Part shown: one piece after another, positions 1 to 11,072 of the stretch
Position numbering within the stretch: position 1 is the stretch's first letter
How the letters are laid out: every line of letters begins with the position of its first letter
NCBI GenBank assembly: GCA_031772625.1
Contig: CM062813.1
Coordinates: 692,550,420 to 692,614,419, forward strand
DNA: 64,000 nt
Source: Pinus tabuliformis
Taxonomy: Eukaryota > Streptophyta > Pinopsida > Pinales > Pinaceae
Direction: 5' to 3'
The notes under the pieces: model-generated
Seen by the model: only the letters and a program-made list of their open reading frames with translations
What the model was told of the DNA's origin: nothing
The model's database searches: none
Translations under genes and position numbers: made by a program

Positions 1-1750
1 GAGTGTGCATTTGCAACTCTGGCTGCTTCCTCCATTTCCACCTGGGTTGCATCCTCTCTTCCCAATAGCATGTTTTCCTTAATGCTTGTTGCAAACAATG
101 CCGGTTCCTGACTCACAAGCCCTATCTGCTGTCTAAGCCATTTCAACTGCAGAGTTTTGATGATAAACCCATCAAATAGCACTTGACCTTCTTTCACAGA
201 AATTAAAAAAACAGTACTTTTGAGAAGAAATTCATTAAACTAAAAACCGGAGTTCAGGGCATGAAAATGCCATGTAAAATCATGTATTGGATACCTTCAA
301 TGGGGTCATAGAAGCGCTCGATCAGAGCAACTACAGTACTCTTTCCCGACCCACTTCGACCAACCATAGCTACAGTTTTTCCTGCGGGAATGTTCAATGA
401 GAAACGGCTGAGAACGGGTATCTCTGGTCTAGAGGGATATGCAAAACTCACGTTTCGCAGCTGGACATGGCCTGTGACTGCGGGCAGAGTAATTCCATCA
501 GAGTAGTTTCGATCAATCTTGGGCCTGTGATCAATAGTTCGAAATATATTCACAGCAGCAGATTTTGCCTTTGCAAATGCTGTCATGCTGGGAGTTGCTT
601 GCCCCAGTGCTCTGCAACAACAGATTCAAATTGTAAAATCACTTCCTACAAATCAAATTGTGGAGAAACAGGAGAAAACATGCAATTGGGTATACTACAT
701 ACAATCCACCGATCATGACTGAAAACATAGTAGATATGGCCAATCCTCCATTTGTATCATGGTGCGTCACAAGCCATCCTCCATACCACAGAAGCAGAGC
801 ATAACAGCAAAATATCACACAATAAGTTGACCCCAGCCCAAATCGGTTTACCAGACCACTCTTATATCCAATCTTCTGAGCCACACTCAGAGACGCAGAA
901 TACGCTTTCAGCGCTTTCTCCTCGCCTACGAATGAGAAAACCGTGCGAATTTGTGCCAAGGCCTACAAGTTGAATTGAATTAAATTTAGCCCCATTAAAA
1001 ACAATTCAATTCCTCACTAGAAAAGGGAGCTGATTATATCAAACAATTCAGCACCTGTTCTGCAATGTTACCAGCCTCTGCATATGCATCCTGACTCTTG
1101 GAGGAAAGCTTGGTTATCGTTATGGTATGAACGGCTCCAAACAAGGCTATCAATGGCACCACTGCAAGAGTCAGCAGAGCCAACTTCCACACTGTGATGA
1201 ACCCCACCACAAATCCAGCCACAAATGTCACCTGTAATGGATGAAATTGCCTAGCTGCGAACCGAATTACATCAAAGTTAATGAAATTTCCAGAATCTAA
1301 TCTCAAGAGGAGATTTATAAGCAATTTCAAAAGGCCCCAAAGAGAGGAGTAGCAGGGGAATGGAAGGGTGTTCATGAGTTCTTCAAGACCAGTCGTAGAC
1401 TGTACTGATAAAAGGAAAAGGTCAAGCAAACAAGCATACACTAAGTAATCAATTAACCATTAGTAAGACACACCAGTTCATTTTGGCGGTCTCCATTGAC
1501 ATTAATTGAAACCGTTGAGAACATAGAAAAAGATTAACTGATCTTCTCACTCATAGCATCCTGAACAGCCACAATGTCGCTGCCGATGGTATTGATGATG
1601 TCGCCCGTCCGTGCATCAATGTCGAAGTATTCCACACGTTGATTCAGAGTGGCCTCGAGATACTTGATCCGGAGCCTGGTTGACTGCCTCTCCCCTTTAT
1701 TCCACCAGATACGCGGAGATAAGGCCACTAGATAGATTTTTGCTTCGAAA
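1..1750 (-). pseudogene. ABCB-family (MDR/P-glycoprotein) transporter, partial and frameshifted
   Basis: Five exons of an ABC transporter B-family protein, an ATP-driven membrane exporter (auxin and xenobiotics are typical substrates), read right to left. Inferred exons: about 1750-1539 (GERQSTRLRIKYLEA, then DARTGDI), 1250-1055 (membrane segments, then AEAGNIAEQ), 962-703 (QIRTVFSFVGE, then LLLWYGGWL), 611-295 (Walker A GRSGSGKST) and 187 to beyond base 1 (Q-loop [13 protein letters not shown]). Introns between exons 2-3, 3-4 and 4-5 have GT...AG ends that keep phase. Exon 2 starts with the conserved NFIHY, but one base is missing around 1228-1234, so the following TFVAGF is out of frame. 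The first membrane segments upstream of GERQ are not recognisable. The ABC signature, Walker B and second half lie outside the window. The family call is firm. Pseudogene status rests on the single frameshift and the poor 5' exon; a sequencing error is possible. Confidence 0.85.
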
Positions 1751-2189
1751 ACATTACCAATGTAGGAATTCGGAAAGACGTCTAACGGTCCTCGATGTGA
1801 AAATATCTTCACTTGGGGTGCCATAAACTCCACGAACTCTCTGAAGCTCGGGCACAGATGTCAAGTGGAGAGTAAAAGTTTTCCGTGTTTTTTTTTATTT
1901 TCCGTTGTTTTTTTCCTGGTTCAGATCAACGGTTGAAAGTGTCTTTATCTGATCGAATGGAGCAAGGTAAAAGTGTTGACAAAGAAGTTGATGCATAAGA
2001 AGACCTATCGACTTAAATATATTTATTTTTTTAATTAGAGTTCACATTTTTTAATTATAGTTTATATTATTTTTCTATTTAAAGTACATGTCAATTTCAC
2101 TGATAAACTTACACTGAGCTGTAGAAAAAACCTTTCGACTAAAAAACCAGAGTTTAAAATGGTGGAGCACTCAGAGTAAAAGCAGGAGA
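1751..2189. other. non-coding spacer
   Basis: AT-rich sequence with a T-run near 1889-1905. It may hold the decayed 5' exon of the ABCB copy, but no coding similarity or element end can be recognised. Confidence 0.4.
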
Positions 2190-3240
2190 TTGCTAGTTTT
2201 GGTTATTTTCTGGGAAATCTGGAAAGATCGAAATCATCTGATTTTTTGTTCCAACAGATGGGGAGAAAACTTAATTTATGAATCCATAGAATAGTGGATG
2301 GTATTAGATCAGAATGAAGACTCAAAGAAAAATAAAAAGAAGAAGACAGAGAAGGGGAGAATTCAGCGCTCCAACTATCCGATGGGATTTTTTGATGGAG
2401 CGGCTCAAGGTGGAAGATGTGGGAGTGGCTTTTGCTTAAAGCGGCCTTTGCTTAAAATTGACAGAAGAACAAGAATTCCGGATACACTGGCATGTGGAAG
2501 GAGGAACAAGTATGAAGACAGAAGCTTTTGCACTATGGAGTTTATTATGGTTTATCAAGTTCCTGGATATCCCTCAAGTACAAATTTTTGGGGATTCAAA
2601 ATGTTTGATAGACCATGTTAACCGGAAGAACAATATCCAGCAAACTTCCCTACAAGGTTGGCTGAGACGTATAAAAAATATATGGAGTTCCTTCCAGAAT
2701 TCGTCCATGGAGCACATCAAGAGGGCACATAACAACACTGCTGATGAATTATCAAAAAAGGGACTTCAAGCCACAGAAGATGGCATGCACATCATGTTGA
2801 AAACAAGGATAGTAGAGACAGAAGTAGAAAATGTAAAGGTGCCGAGATAGAACACGGAAGAGAGCTCAAATTGGCAGAACTACATTGCAGATAAGTCCAT
2901 ATAATTTTCCTGTTTATTTTTGTTTAAAAGTTTTGTATAAATTTTGTATCTGATTTTGTATAGAATTCATATAAAGAAAGAACACATTAAGATTGTGATT
3001 TACAGAAAATGCAAAGTTCACATATTAGACTTTGTGTAAATTGTAAATATGGCTGAAAAATAGTCATTAATGATGTAATTATTAGACAACTGTTCAGAAT
3101 GTAAGTGGAGTATTTTCTCCTCATTATAGTCATGATGTGAATATCTCAAGGTTTATGAAAACGATATGTCCATCATAAGTATGTACTATTTTTACCATAA
3201 TATAAAACAGACAATTTTTTCTTACTGAAAAAAATAAAAA
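2190..3240 (+). mobile_element. LINE 3' end remnant with RNase H-like (RVT_3) domain
   Basis: This is the C-terminal end of a plant L1-like non-LTR retrotransposon. In frame from 2190 one reads the typical linker WEIWKDRNHLIF, then FFDGAAQGG (start of the RNase H fold, about 2388-2414). A frameshift near 2445-2460 moves the domain to the frame of 2458-2850, which reads FRIHWHVEGGTSMKTEAFAL, then IFGDSKCLIDHVN, then HIKRAHNNTADELSKKG. The acidic residues of DG, TEA, GDSK and the final NTAD are all visible. A ~380-base untranslated tail follows, ending in an A-rich run at 3227-3239 that could be the LINE poly(A) end. The RT and endonuclease parts are missing, so this is a 5'-truncated insertion. 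It is decayed and not functional. Confidence 0.75.
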
Positions 3241-3579
3241 TACCCCATAAATAATCCATCATTATATCATACCAAATTTATGAAACAAATTTGTTAATTA
3301 AAAAAACACAAACACTTATCATAATTTAAACATAAACAAAGAACATGTGAATCCCAGTAAGGTAATTCACACTTATTTTTAAAAGTGATGTTGTGGAAGA
3401 TACAAATGGAAAGAAAGTAATGAAAAACAAACTTAAATATGACAAGGTTATACTCAAACAAAAGCCAACTGTAGAGTATGACAAGGTTATACTCAAATAA
3501 AAGCCAACTCTACAGTGCAGAACAGGCATGGCCCTGTGTTTCAGCCCTAGACATTTTTAAGAAAAACAATTGTCAGACT
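3241..3579. other. spacer downstream of the membrane-protein gene
   Basis: AT-rich sequence lying 3' of the minus-strand gene that ends at 3580. It contains the 39-40-bp tandem duplication annotated separately. No clear poly(A) signal could be assigned. Confidence 0.4.
3439..3517. repeat. two-copy ~39-bp tandem repeat
   Basis: The unit starting ATGACAAGGTTATACTCAAA occurs at 3439-3477 and again at 3478-3517, with a few substitutions (ACAAAAGCC versus ATAAAAGCC). Confidence 0.85.
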
Positions 3580-4071
3580 TTAAGTGTTCTTGGATATGTA
3601 GTCCCACTTGCCCCGAACTCCAGCTAAGAAAGCGTTGAGCAAGAATGCAGAAGAGTACACTAAAATTCCACTGTCAGTCCACTTCTTAGCACGAGATGCT
3701 GCCTGAGGTTTTTCCTTATAGACAGTAGTCATAATTGGGCCAGAATCATATTTTGACAAACGCTCGCCAAGCAGGTAACTGCCTGCTGCCCATTTCACCC
3801 AAACCAGGACTTGTAGAGCACTGTATATCCATCTGTCAAAACCTTTTATTCCCCAAACTATTGCTAATGTGCTGCATAATGCAATGCATGCAATCTCCAG
3901 CACTATCATTGCACATACAATAATATGTCTTTCTCTTTTATTCGAATCTGGCTCTCTTTCTCTTTTATTCAAGGGATACGGTCTGCCCAAGTACAAATGG
4001 AGACAGTCCATGACCAAAACAGTAACAATCCCCGCCATTATAATAGCTAATCTAGTTTCAGAGAGTGGCAT
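3580..4071 (-). CDS. uncharacterised membrane protein, C-terminal part (163 aa, in frame with 4084-5577)
   Basis: This frame continues the upstream ORF after a single TAA and four codons (Tyr-Thr-Pro-Ser). Four strongly hydrophobic segments are visible: LAIIMAGIVTVLVMDCLHLY, VCAMIVLEIACIALCSTLAI, WIYSALQVLVWVKWAAGSYL and ILVYSSAFLLNAFLAGV. This completes a multi-pass topology that the N-terminal half begins. A basic/acidic repeat (KREREPDSNKRER) lies in the first loop. The ATG at 4071 might allow separate translation, but the close spacing and matching topology favour one original protein with a nonsense codon. A ~36-base GT...AG interval (GTAATATACT to AACTAG) spans the stop but is too short for a normal plant intron. 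Function unknown. Confidence 0.5.
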   Translation of the reverse strand: MPLSETRLAIIMAGIVTVLVMDCLHLYLGRPYPLNKREREPDSNKRERHIIVCAMIVLEIACIALCSTLAIVWGIKGFDRWIYSALQVLVWVKWAAGSYLLGERLSKYDSGPIMTTVYKEKPQAASRAKKWTDSGILVYSSAFLLNAFLAGVRGKWDYISKNT

Positions 4072-4083
4072 GGAGGGAGTATA

Positions 4084-5577
4084 TTACCAATTGACAACCA
4101 CATGTCCTTCAATTGCAACGAGCAGAGCCCAACCAAAAGAGCAAATCAAGTTCACACAAGCGCCTATAATTGCTAAAGTTCTGAGACTCAGAAAAGTACC
4201 TCTGAAGGTTAACACCTGGCAAACATCCATGTGATCTGTTTTGATGTTAGCAGACCGAACTTGTGATGACTTGACCCGAGCATAGGTTACAAATACATTG
4301 ATGGCGAATCCATTTCCTCTACTGTCAACCAGGTAATCCCGTATTGACCTTCTTGCCAGTAGAGAAGTAGAGAAACCATCCGTTCTGAACCAACCAGTCA
4401 CTGCCAGGTTTAAGAACATTTCTATTACCCTTGGCACTATTAAAGAACCGTTGCTGTATGTGACCTCGACTCCTTTGGCTTCCACGATTTCAGTAGACAT
4501 GTAGTTTTCCTGGGCACCCAGAGCCATGTAATTTTCCAGGGCATCAGAAGCCATGACTCTCACTCCTCTGCCTTCCTTGTCTTTAGACCTCAAAGATCTC
4601 GTCATCAGGTCTGTCCACTCATCAGTTTCTGCTGGACGCAGTGGAATGCAGATGCAAGTACCTTCTTCTTGGATGGGCTTCCGATAAATGTAATCAAGAG
4701 TTTCAAGAACTGAAAATCTGTCCAACAATCTGTCCAACTCTTCTGGTTCTTTCAGTTCTTCCAGTGTCCTCCTTTTACCCTCCACCAATCTCACCCCTTC
4801 AACTTCATCAATTTCCTTTTCACCCTCTATCAATTTCAACCATTCAAGTTCACCAATTTCCTTTTCATCCTCTATCAATCTCACCCTTTTAGATTCATCA
4901 GTTGCCCCTTCAGATTTATCAAATTTCACATACAACAAGCCCTGGTCGCACCCATGGCAGCCATTTTTCAGACAGTCCCGAGATAGCAGCACGCACAGGG
5001 TATCAGTCACTCTCTTCAGCGTTCCAGAAATCCGATGAGCAAGCAGGATGTTGACCGCTTCCACAGTGCAGAATACAATGCATTTGCATTCATCATTGCA
5101 GTTACAGATCTCAGCAAGGAGTGCAGCAGATCTTAAAGGTAAGCATTCCAGAAGGATGGACTGCACATTATGTGCACTGGATATATACCTCATAAATTGT
5201 GTGATGGAAGAATTGGGGGAGTGAAATGACAACAATAAAACAGAAGCATCCTTATATTTCTTACATGTTTTAAGGCCAAACCTGTGTATGTGCTCCAGTT
5301 TAGGACCTCTTCTGGTAGCCAGAAAATCCCTTGCTGCCATCTCCAGATCCAGCCTTCCTCTCAGCAAGCTTGTAATTAAAATTGCTAAATTCCCTATGCA
5401 GGTGATTCCAACGTTAGGAAAACCTTGTACAGCACCTGTTACTGCTTCATCTACCTGCCCTCCCCCGGCCTCAACCACTATGGCAACACAAGATAACCAT
5501 CCCAGCAAGCCGATGATCCTTATAATCAACACCTGCATGGTGTAGGAGCTTCCCAACCAGTTCTTGAATAAACCCAT
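4084..5577 (-). CDS. uncharacterised multi-pass membrane protein, N-terminal part (about 497 aa)
   Basis: I do not recognise this family. The ATG at 5577 is chosen because the frame upstream offers only TTG. Visible are an N-terminal hydrophobic segment (VLIIRIIGLLGWLSCVAIVV, residues ~16-35), a second one (VGITCIGNLAILITSLL, ~56-72), a long hydrophilic centre with several Cys, and an acidic stretch (residues ~215-280) of imperfect repeats such as LIEDEKEIGELEW / LIEGEKEIDEVEG. Near the C terminus is another membrane segment (TLAIIGACVNLICSFGWALL). The ORF is uninterrupted and intronless over 1.5 kb, with composition unlike the surrounding transposons. It ends at a TAA (4086-4084) that is in frame with the next ORF on this strand (4071-3580), only four codons away. 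Both probably belonged to one protein of about 660 aa. Likely a plant-lineage membrane protein; function unknown. Confidence 0.6.
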   Translation of the reverse strand: MGLFKNWLGSSYTMQVLIIRIIGLLGWLSCVAIVVEAGGGQVDEAVTGAVQGFPNVGITCIGNLAILITSLLRGRLDLEMAARDFLATRRGPKLEHIHRFGLKTCKKYKDASVLLLSFHSPNSSITQFMRYISSAHNVQSILLECLPLRSAALLAEICNCNDECKCIVFCTVEAVNILLAHRISGTLKRVTDTLCVLLSRDCLKNGCHGCDQGLLYVKFDKSEGATDESKRVRLIEDEKEIGELEWLKLIEGEKEIDEVEGVRLVEGKRRTLEELKEPEELDRLLDRFSVLETLDYIYRKPIQEEGTCICIPLRPAETDEWTDLMTRSLRSKDKEGRGVRVMASDALENYMALGAQENYMSTEIVEAKGVEVTYSNGSLIVPRVIEMFLNLAVTGWFRTDGFSTSLLARRSIRDYLVDSRGNGFAINVFVTYARVKSSQVRSANIKTDHMDVCQVLTFRGTFLSLRTLAIIGACVNLICSFGWALLVAIEGHVVVNW

Positions 5578-8500
5578 TTTGAAAACAGAGCCCAACAGAG
5601 GTTTGTTGAACCAGTGATAAGCAAAAGCTCAAACTTGTGTTGCTTCCGGATTCTGGGTTTGTTGAAAGAAGCACCTTAGCGGAAGTTATTTGTCATTCCC
5701 CTCTGATTTTGGCTTATCCCCCTAGCGGAGAAAACACTTGTGAGGGCTGGAATTTGACGTTCCACAGAACGTTTTCTCGATTTCTAAACGTATTTGACGG
5801 CACATTTTCTTTTCAAACGTATGAAATGACAGTTAAAAAAAATCTCAACCCGTGAATTTGACGTTCAGATATCTAGGTTGCCCGTCATAAATTTTAGGGG
5901 GAATGAGAGAGTACAGGCTCAGTCAACCTCACCAGACCATTGAATACTCGCAGAAGAAAGAACGGCTTTGGTGTAAATGTTAAATGATTTCTTTTGTAAA
6001 ATTAAATAAAGCTCGGTAATTCAACTTTAAGGGCTGAAGGCACAGATTTCTTATTTTCTAGGGCGATGTGTATATTTTTTTAGCAGAGGAAGAACCGCCA
6101 AAGCAGAGGACTATTTTGCCCCAATTTTTTGATTTGCAGACTCAATCTACTCCTCTGATCTTCGAAAACAGTAGAGGTGAGTTTTTCTATTGTTTTTGTT
6201 GTTCTTATTGTTAGTTTTACTTTTGAATCTTTGCGAAGTCTAGGTATGAATTTAATCTGCAACCCTTTGAAATGTGTGAATTAAGATTTAATTTAAAGGT
6301 TCGCTAACTGCGGATTTAAATTAATTTTATAATTTGGTGAATTCTGGATTTAAATTTAATTTAAAGTTTCATAGGCTAGATTTTGTTTCATGTTTGCCTG
6401 CCATGACATTTAAGTAGGAACACTTGCATTTAAATTTAGATTTTCATTGTATTTTTGAGTTTTTTTGGTAATGTATTTGAATTGAAACATCTGCTGTCTT
6501 TTAGTTTTTAAATGATACAGTAAACAAACTTTCTACCTTTCACTGTGTTTACATTGGTCACTTTCATGTTTTTAGAGATGTACAATGGCCGTGTTCAGCT
6601 TCATGTGGGAGTTATTTATGGGAGGAACTTGATTTTACGAGTCGGATGATATGCATTGTCTCTGGTTTGAAGCTTGCCTTTTTGCATAAATTGATTTTCA
6701 TTGTAGTTTAAGATTTTGATCCCTGTTATTTTCCAGCCAAAATTGTGGCTTCCTTATAGGACAATCCTTAGTACTGTCCCTTTGGCCCATCCCATTATTG
6801 TGTCATCTCAACATAGTGAAGAAGAAATAGAAATTAAGTGCGCCCTTGCCACTGAGATCTGGTCAATGATATTCACTCACCATCTTATTTGTGGTATAAG
6901 GGGGATTTAGAGTTTAACGTTAATTAATTACTATAACTTTCGGAGTTTTTTTATTGGTATGAATTTGTACAAACAATTTTGATTAGTATTTTCTAATTTT
7001 ATTACAAAATTTTAAAATATTTATAGTTTAAAATTTAATTTTAGACATATTAATTTGTCTTTTTTTTTAACTTAAATATTTAATTTATGCTAAGTTCATG
7101 GTTAAATTTATAATTTGATTTTTAAAATATAATTTCATTAAATTTGAAAAGGAAACCGTAAAAACTTCAAACATTGTTTTTCATTTCACATGGAGCGTTT
7201 TTTTTATACTGTTTCATGCAGTATTTAAGTTGAAATTTTTGTATGATTTTTTGTAGTTAAGCATGATTATATAATTTTTGTATTTTAATATTTCTTATTA
7301 AAATAATATTTTAAATAGTTTTTTGGCTTAAAATATTGTATATTACTTTATGAAATTAGAGATATATCATATACTAACTAATGCTTAGAGGGAGGAAGCA
7401 AATCTCGACCTCTAAAGTAGTATGACTCTATTATAAACTGACAACATTGGACTCATTGTCTAAGGATGGGCAGGTTTTATAAACTCTCTTGTGTGGCCTT
7501 CTGCTCTCTTGTAAGAATACAATTCACAATTCAGAGTTGGTTTCATCTATCAGCTTTCAGTCTTGTTGAAAAGAAGGGATTGGACTCTAGACACAACATA
7601 CATTCCAACTTCCCAAGTCCAACAAATGCTTTAGCCCATAAACTTAGCATTCTCTTCTTTCTTTACTCCTCGCATATTGAAGTTCTTTTCTACATTACCC
7701 CTAATTCTAGGCCGGGTTGAGACTCAAAGAGGTATTACACTCATGGCCTCCCATATTGACACAATCACAGACTCACATAGGACACAGCTGGGCTCTATTG
7801 AATGAACTTTGAGCAAGATTTTTTTTTATCCAACGGTATTTTCTGGAACCTTAAATGTTCAACCTTGACAAGGAGTGGCTTATGTAACAATATGCTTTTG
7901 ACTTTTGGAAAAAAATTAATTTGTTGAATCTTTCTCATATATTTTCAATCTACTTTCATATCTGCACAAAGTATGACAATTCTTTCATATCTGCACAAAG
8001 TATGATAGTTTTCGTTTTTCATATCGGAAAAGAGTTTTCTCTGAAGCCCGCCTACCTTTGAAGCATGAAAATGTATTCCTCAGGAGGTCTCAAATTGCAA
8101 AAGTTCACCACAATCCATGTGCATGTTCTTAGAAAAAAAAATTAACTTAGCATTTCTTCACACTATTGTTCGTATCGTTAATAAAAGGCTCCTCAATTAG
8201 TTGTAAAAATTATCATAATTCTGCCCTTGGCGTCAAAATAAATAACCCTCACTGCCTAGAATCATGCTTATCAAAAGTTAGCAATGTTAGTACAAACATT
8301 TCACAATGAGGATGATACTTTTGTCCACTTCATTGTTGTAACAAACTATTTATTTGTCCCATGTTGTAGATGGAACTTACCAAATTTGAGAGAGATCACA
8401 TGCACAAAGTTTAATACGAAAACCATTAAAAGTATGAGTCTATGTCTTGATGGTTGCATTAACAATATACATAATTATTGTTATTTTAAATACAAGTTAT

Positions 8501-8999
8501 CATAGATTTTAGCTAAAAGATCAAAGGTGTCATGATTGGGCTTAGCCAACAAATCATTTGCGATGGGCAATGGTTCTTCAACAACTAGTTACTTCCATTT
8601 AGTATTTTTCTCTTGATGCAGGTTTTCCACGTCTAATATGCTTAGAGGGATGCATAACACCATCTCATCCAATGATGGTTGAGGATCCTCATCATCCTAA
8701 CTATGTGACCTTCTTTAGTGCCTTTCACATATTAAAATTTAAGTATATAATCAAAACTATTAACCCAGAAAGCTGAAAAGCCTTATAAAACCTTAAAGGT
8801 GTGGTTGTATGCTATTTCGAAACACATATGCTAACTTAGGAAAAAACAAGGCACTTTATGAGAGATTAGAGAAAGTTGAGATGCAAGAGTAGTTGAAAGA
8901 GAGTTTCCCTATAAGAGGAAGTTGACACTCACAACTTTGCATAAAACGTATAATGAAAGGCATGAAAAATATAAAAATGTCATTAAATTTTCTAATATT
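5578..8999. other. AT-rich spacer, including the 5' flank of the membrane-protein gene
   Basis: No convincing coding region. Bases ~5580-6080 are the presumed promoter side of the minus-strand gene. At 6105-6177 a G/C-richer stretch ends at a donor-like AG|GTGAGT, and near 6573 there is an acceptor-like TTTTTAG before ATGTACAATGG. These could be untranslated exons of a plus-strand transcript, but no protein follows. From 6900 to 8990 the sequence is strongly AT-rich with short open frames only and no element termini that I can place. Confidence 0.45.
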
Positions 9000-9454
9000 A
9001 TGTATTGGTGAAAGAATTGAATAAATATAAGTTGATTATGAAATTCCGTGTTAATATAACTGTTTGATCTATGCGCGTATGCTTATGGTATGAGTTTATG
9101 AAAATCTGTATCTTTTCTAAGTGCACGAACTGGTTATTTCTGTTAAATGTTTGCTTAAAGACCATAAAAAGTAGATCTAATCTATAACAACACATTAATA
9201 AGTATTAAGGAGTTTCCTGGATCCGGATCTGCGTGGAGCAGAGTGGCGCGAAGCCATAGAATGGGGTGCGAACCTTCCAGACCACATCAAGACAACCCAA
9301 TGGTGTGGAAACCTGGTTCCAACACCCTCCCCTACTACCTCGGGTGAGACCTCAACCCGCGCTCCGCGCGCTGTTGCCGAAAGGGCCGGTAGCTACGAGA
9401 TTTGTTTGGCTAAATAATTCTTCTGAACCTGGGTCAAGCCCATATAAGCCAACA
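9000..9454 (+). repeat. element A left LTR, truncated
   Basis: These 455 bases match 29502-29956 of the right LTR, base for base in length, ending CCAACA. The first 418 bases of the LTR, including its TATA box, are absent; unrelated AT-rich sequence abuts at 9000. Confidence 0.9.
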
Positions 9455-9456
9455 AA

Positions 9457-9474
9457 TGGTTCCGTTGTCGGGAC
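9457..9474 (+). other. element A primer-binding site, tRNA-Asp-like (uncertain)
   Basis: TGGTTCCGTTGTCGGGAC begins two bases after the LTR, as primer-binding sites do. It resembles the tRNA-Asp complement (TGGCGCCGTTGCCGGGGA) with several mismatches, so the primer tRNA is uncertain. Confidence 0.55.
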
Positions 9475-9498
9475 CGGGATCTGCCTAAGGGGTGTTTG

Positions 9499-11072
9499 AT
9501 GTCGGAACACTAGAATCCTACAAGGAAAGAGCTTGAAGATTGATTGGATCAGGAGCAGTACGAGTTTATAGAACACCGACGCGCAAGCCAAAGGTTAAGA
9601 ATGACAAGCGCGATCCAGCTACCGGTATTCAAAGGAGCAAGAAGCGAAGATCCAAAACAATTTTGGTTCGTGGTAGCAGCGGTATGGGAAGCGCATGGAG
9701 TTACGGATGATAACATCAAGAAGGCTACCTTAGTTAGCGCGTTGTAGGACCGAGCGCTGACATGGTATATAAAGTACTCAAGCGATAACCCGAATGCGGG
9801 AACAGCGGAGATTCGGACCGAATTAAAAAAAGAGTTTAGCCAGCCAAAATCAGAAATGTAGTCGATCATAGGGTTCAAGGAAATCGCGATGATGCCTGGT
9901 GAAACTCCATGGGATCTAGATCAGAGATTGAAAAGTACAATCTGTGAGGCGAACATGACGTTGTCGGATGCATAGCACTGCGCATGGTTTGTGGTGTCAC
10001 TAACGCCACATCTAAAGATAGCACTATCACAACAAAAGATCTCAACCCAAGTCGAAACATTAGAGACGACGATGAGGTTGCATGAAACTCCGATACAGGA
10101 TCCGGGGTTGGGAGTTCACCAAATCCACGCGCAAATACAAAATCTGTGTTTGGAAATGTAGAAGTTAAAACAAGAACAGGCACCCCACCCAGGAGCTCGG
10201 GATGAAGTATGGTATATAAAGTGTAGAAGCGAGGGTCATGATAAAGATCACTATCTAGTCTTTGCAAACTATGTGGCAGCGGGGGGACCAACGTCGTTAC
10301 GACCAGAGGCACAGGCAAGGCCAAGCGCGGTGCCCACACTCTAGTGCGCGATATGTCAGGAGGGAGGAAAGCATGCCACAGATAACTGTCATCTATTACA
10401 GAACATGAGACAACCCCCCCAGCGGCTATTTTGCAACTTTTGTAGATCGGTGGGCCACGAGGAACGAGACTGCCGTAGTTATCAATTATTGATGGACCAG
10501 TCACCTACTTATAGAATGCAGACTGAAGTGCGAGGTCAGGATCCAGCCATGGCAATAGCACGTGGTGGATTCCAGGGGCGTGGACAAGGACGGGGAGGAA
10601 TGGGGCCAGGAAGGGGTCGCGGGCAGCTCATCTATTACAACTGCAGAGGACCAGGTCACTACGCACGGGACTGTACCAATCCGACCAGAATATTGTGCCC
10701 TTACTGCGAACAATTCGATCATGAACTGATAGATTGCCCCACACTGATAGCGCATATTCGTGAGAAAAAGGCAGCCCAACCTACGATGACACAGAACGTC
10801 CAAATGATGAGGTCCGAACCACGCGAGGAAGATCCCAACATAAATATGGTGCTCAAAAGTGGCATGGTCACAGGAAAGGATAAGGGGAAACCAACCAAGG
10901 AGGATGCAGGAGTCCACAAGGAGACAGGTCTGGAAGCTAGGGAAAGCTTCGCGGAGGTCTCTACCCCAGGTAGTAGGGATCAATCCGAGCTGGAAAGGGA
11001 TTCCTCGATGCTGACTACCTTTTTAGAGACATGAACGATATTGCTTTGGGACAATAGAGCGGTTAAGGGCTT
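9499..11072 (+). pseudogene. gag: element A gag (capsid and zinc knuckles), broken by stops
   Basis: One continuous frame from ATG 9499 (MSEH) with the capsid-like retrotransposon gag domain (PVFKGARSEDPKQFWFVV, DRALTWYIKY) at about residues 40-150 and several Cys/His zinc knuckles near 10400-10740: CNFCRSVGHEERDC, YYNCRGPGHYARDC (first Cys changed to Tyr) and CPYCEQFDHELIDC. An RG/G-rich basic stretch lies between them. Stops in this frame are TAG at 9511, 9745, 9859, 9973, 10159 and 10342, and TGA at 9541 and 11032. Each sits where Gln (CAG) or Arg (CGA) suits the family. Gag packages retrotransposon RNA into cytoplasmic particles. After 11032 the frame runs into the B insertion and continues at 23804. 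The family assignment is secure; the gene cannot make a full product. Confidence 0.85.
11068..11072. other. target-site duplication of element B, left copy (GGCTT)
   Basis: GGCTT directly precedes the left LTR of B and recurs directly after its right LTR at 23799-23803. Confidence 0.9.

Noticed and set aside
4072-4107. Tiny intron removing the stop in the membrane-protein gene
   Set aside because: GT...AG ends exist but ~36 bases is below the usual minimum for plant introns.
6105-6640. Possible plus-strand untranslated exons with GT/AG-like sites
   Set aside because: Sites are plausible but no coding sequence follows and such motifs are frequent by chance in AT-rich DNA.
9875-10504. 209-codon minus-strand open frame
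   Set aside because: It is the reverse-strand shadow of element A gag; no conserved domain, and the sense frame carries capsid and zinc knuckles.
10501-10983. 160-codon minus-strand frame
   Set aside because: Shadow of the RG-rich and zinc-knuckle part of element A gag.
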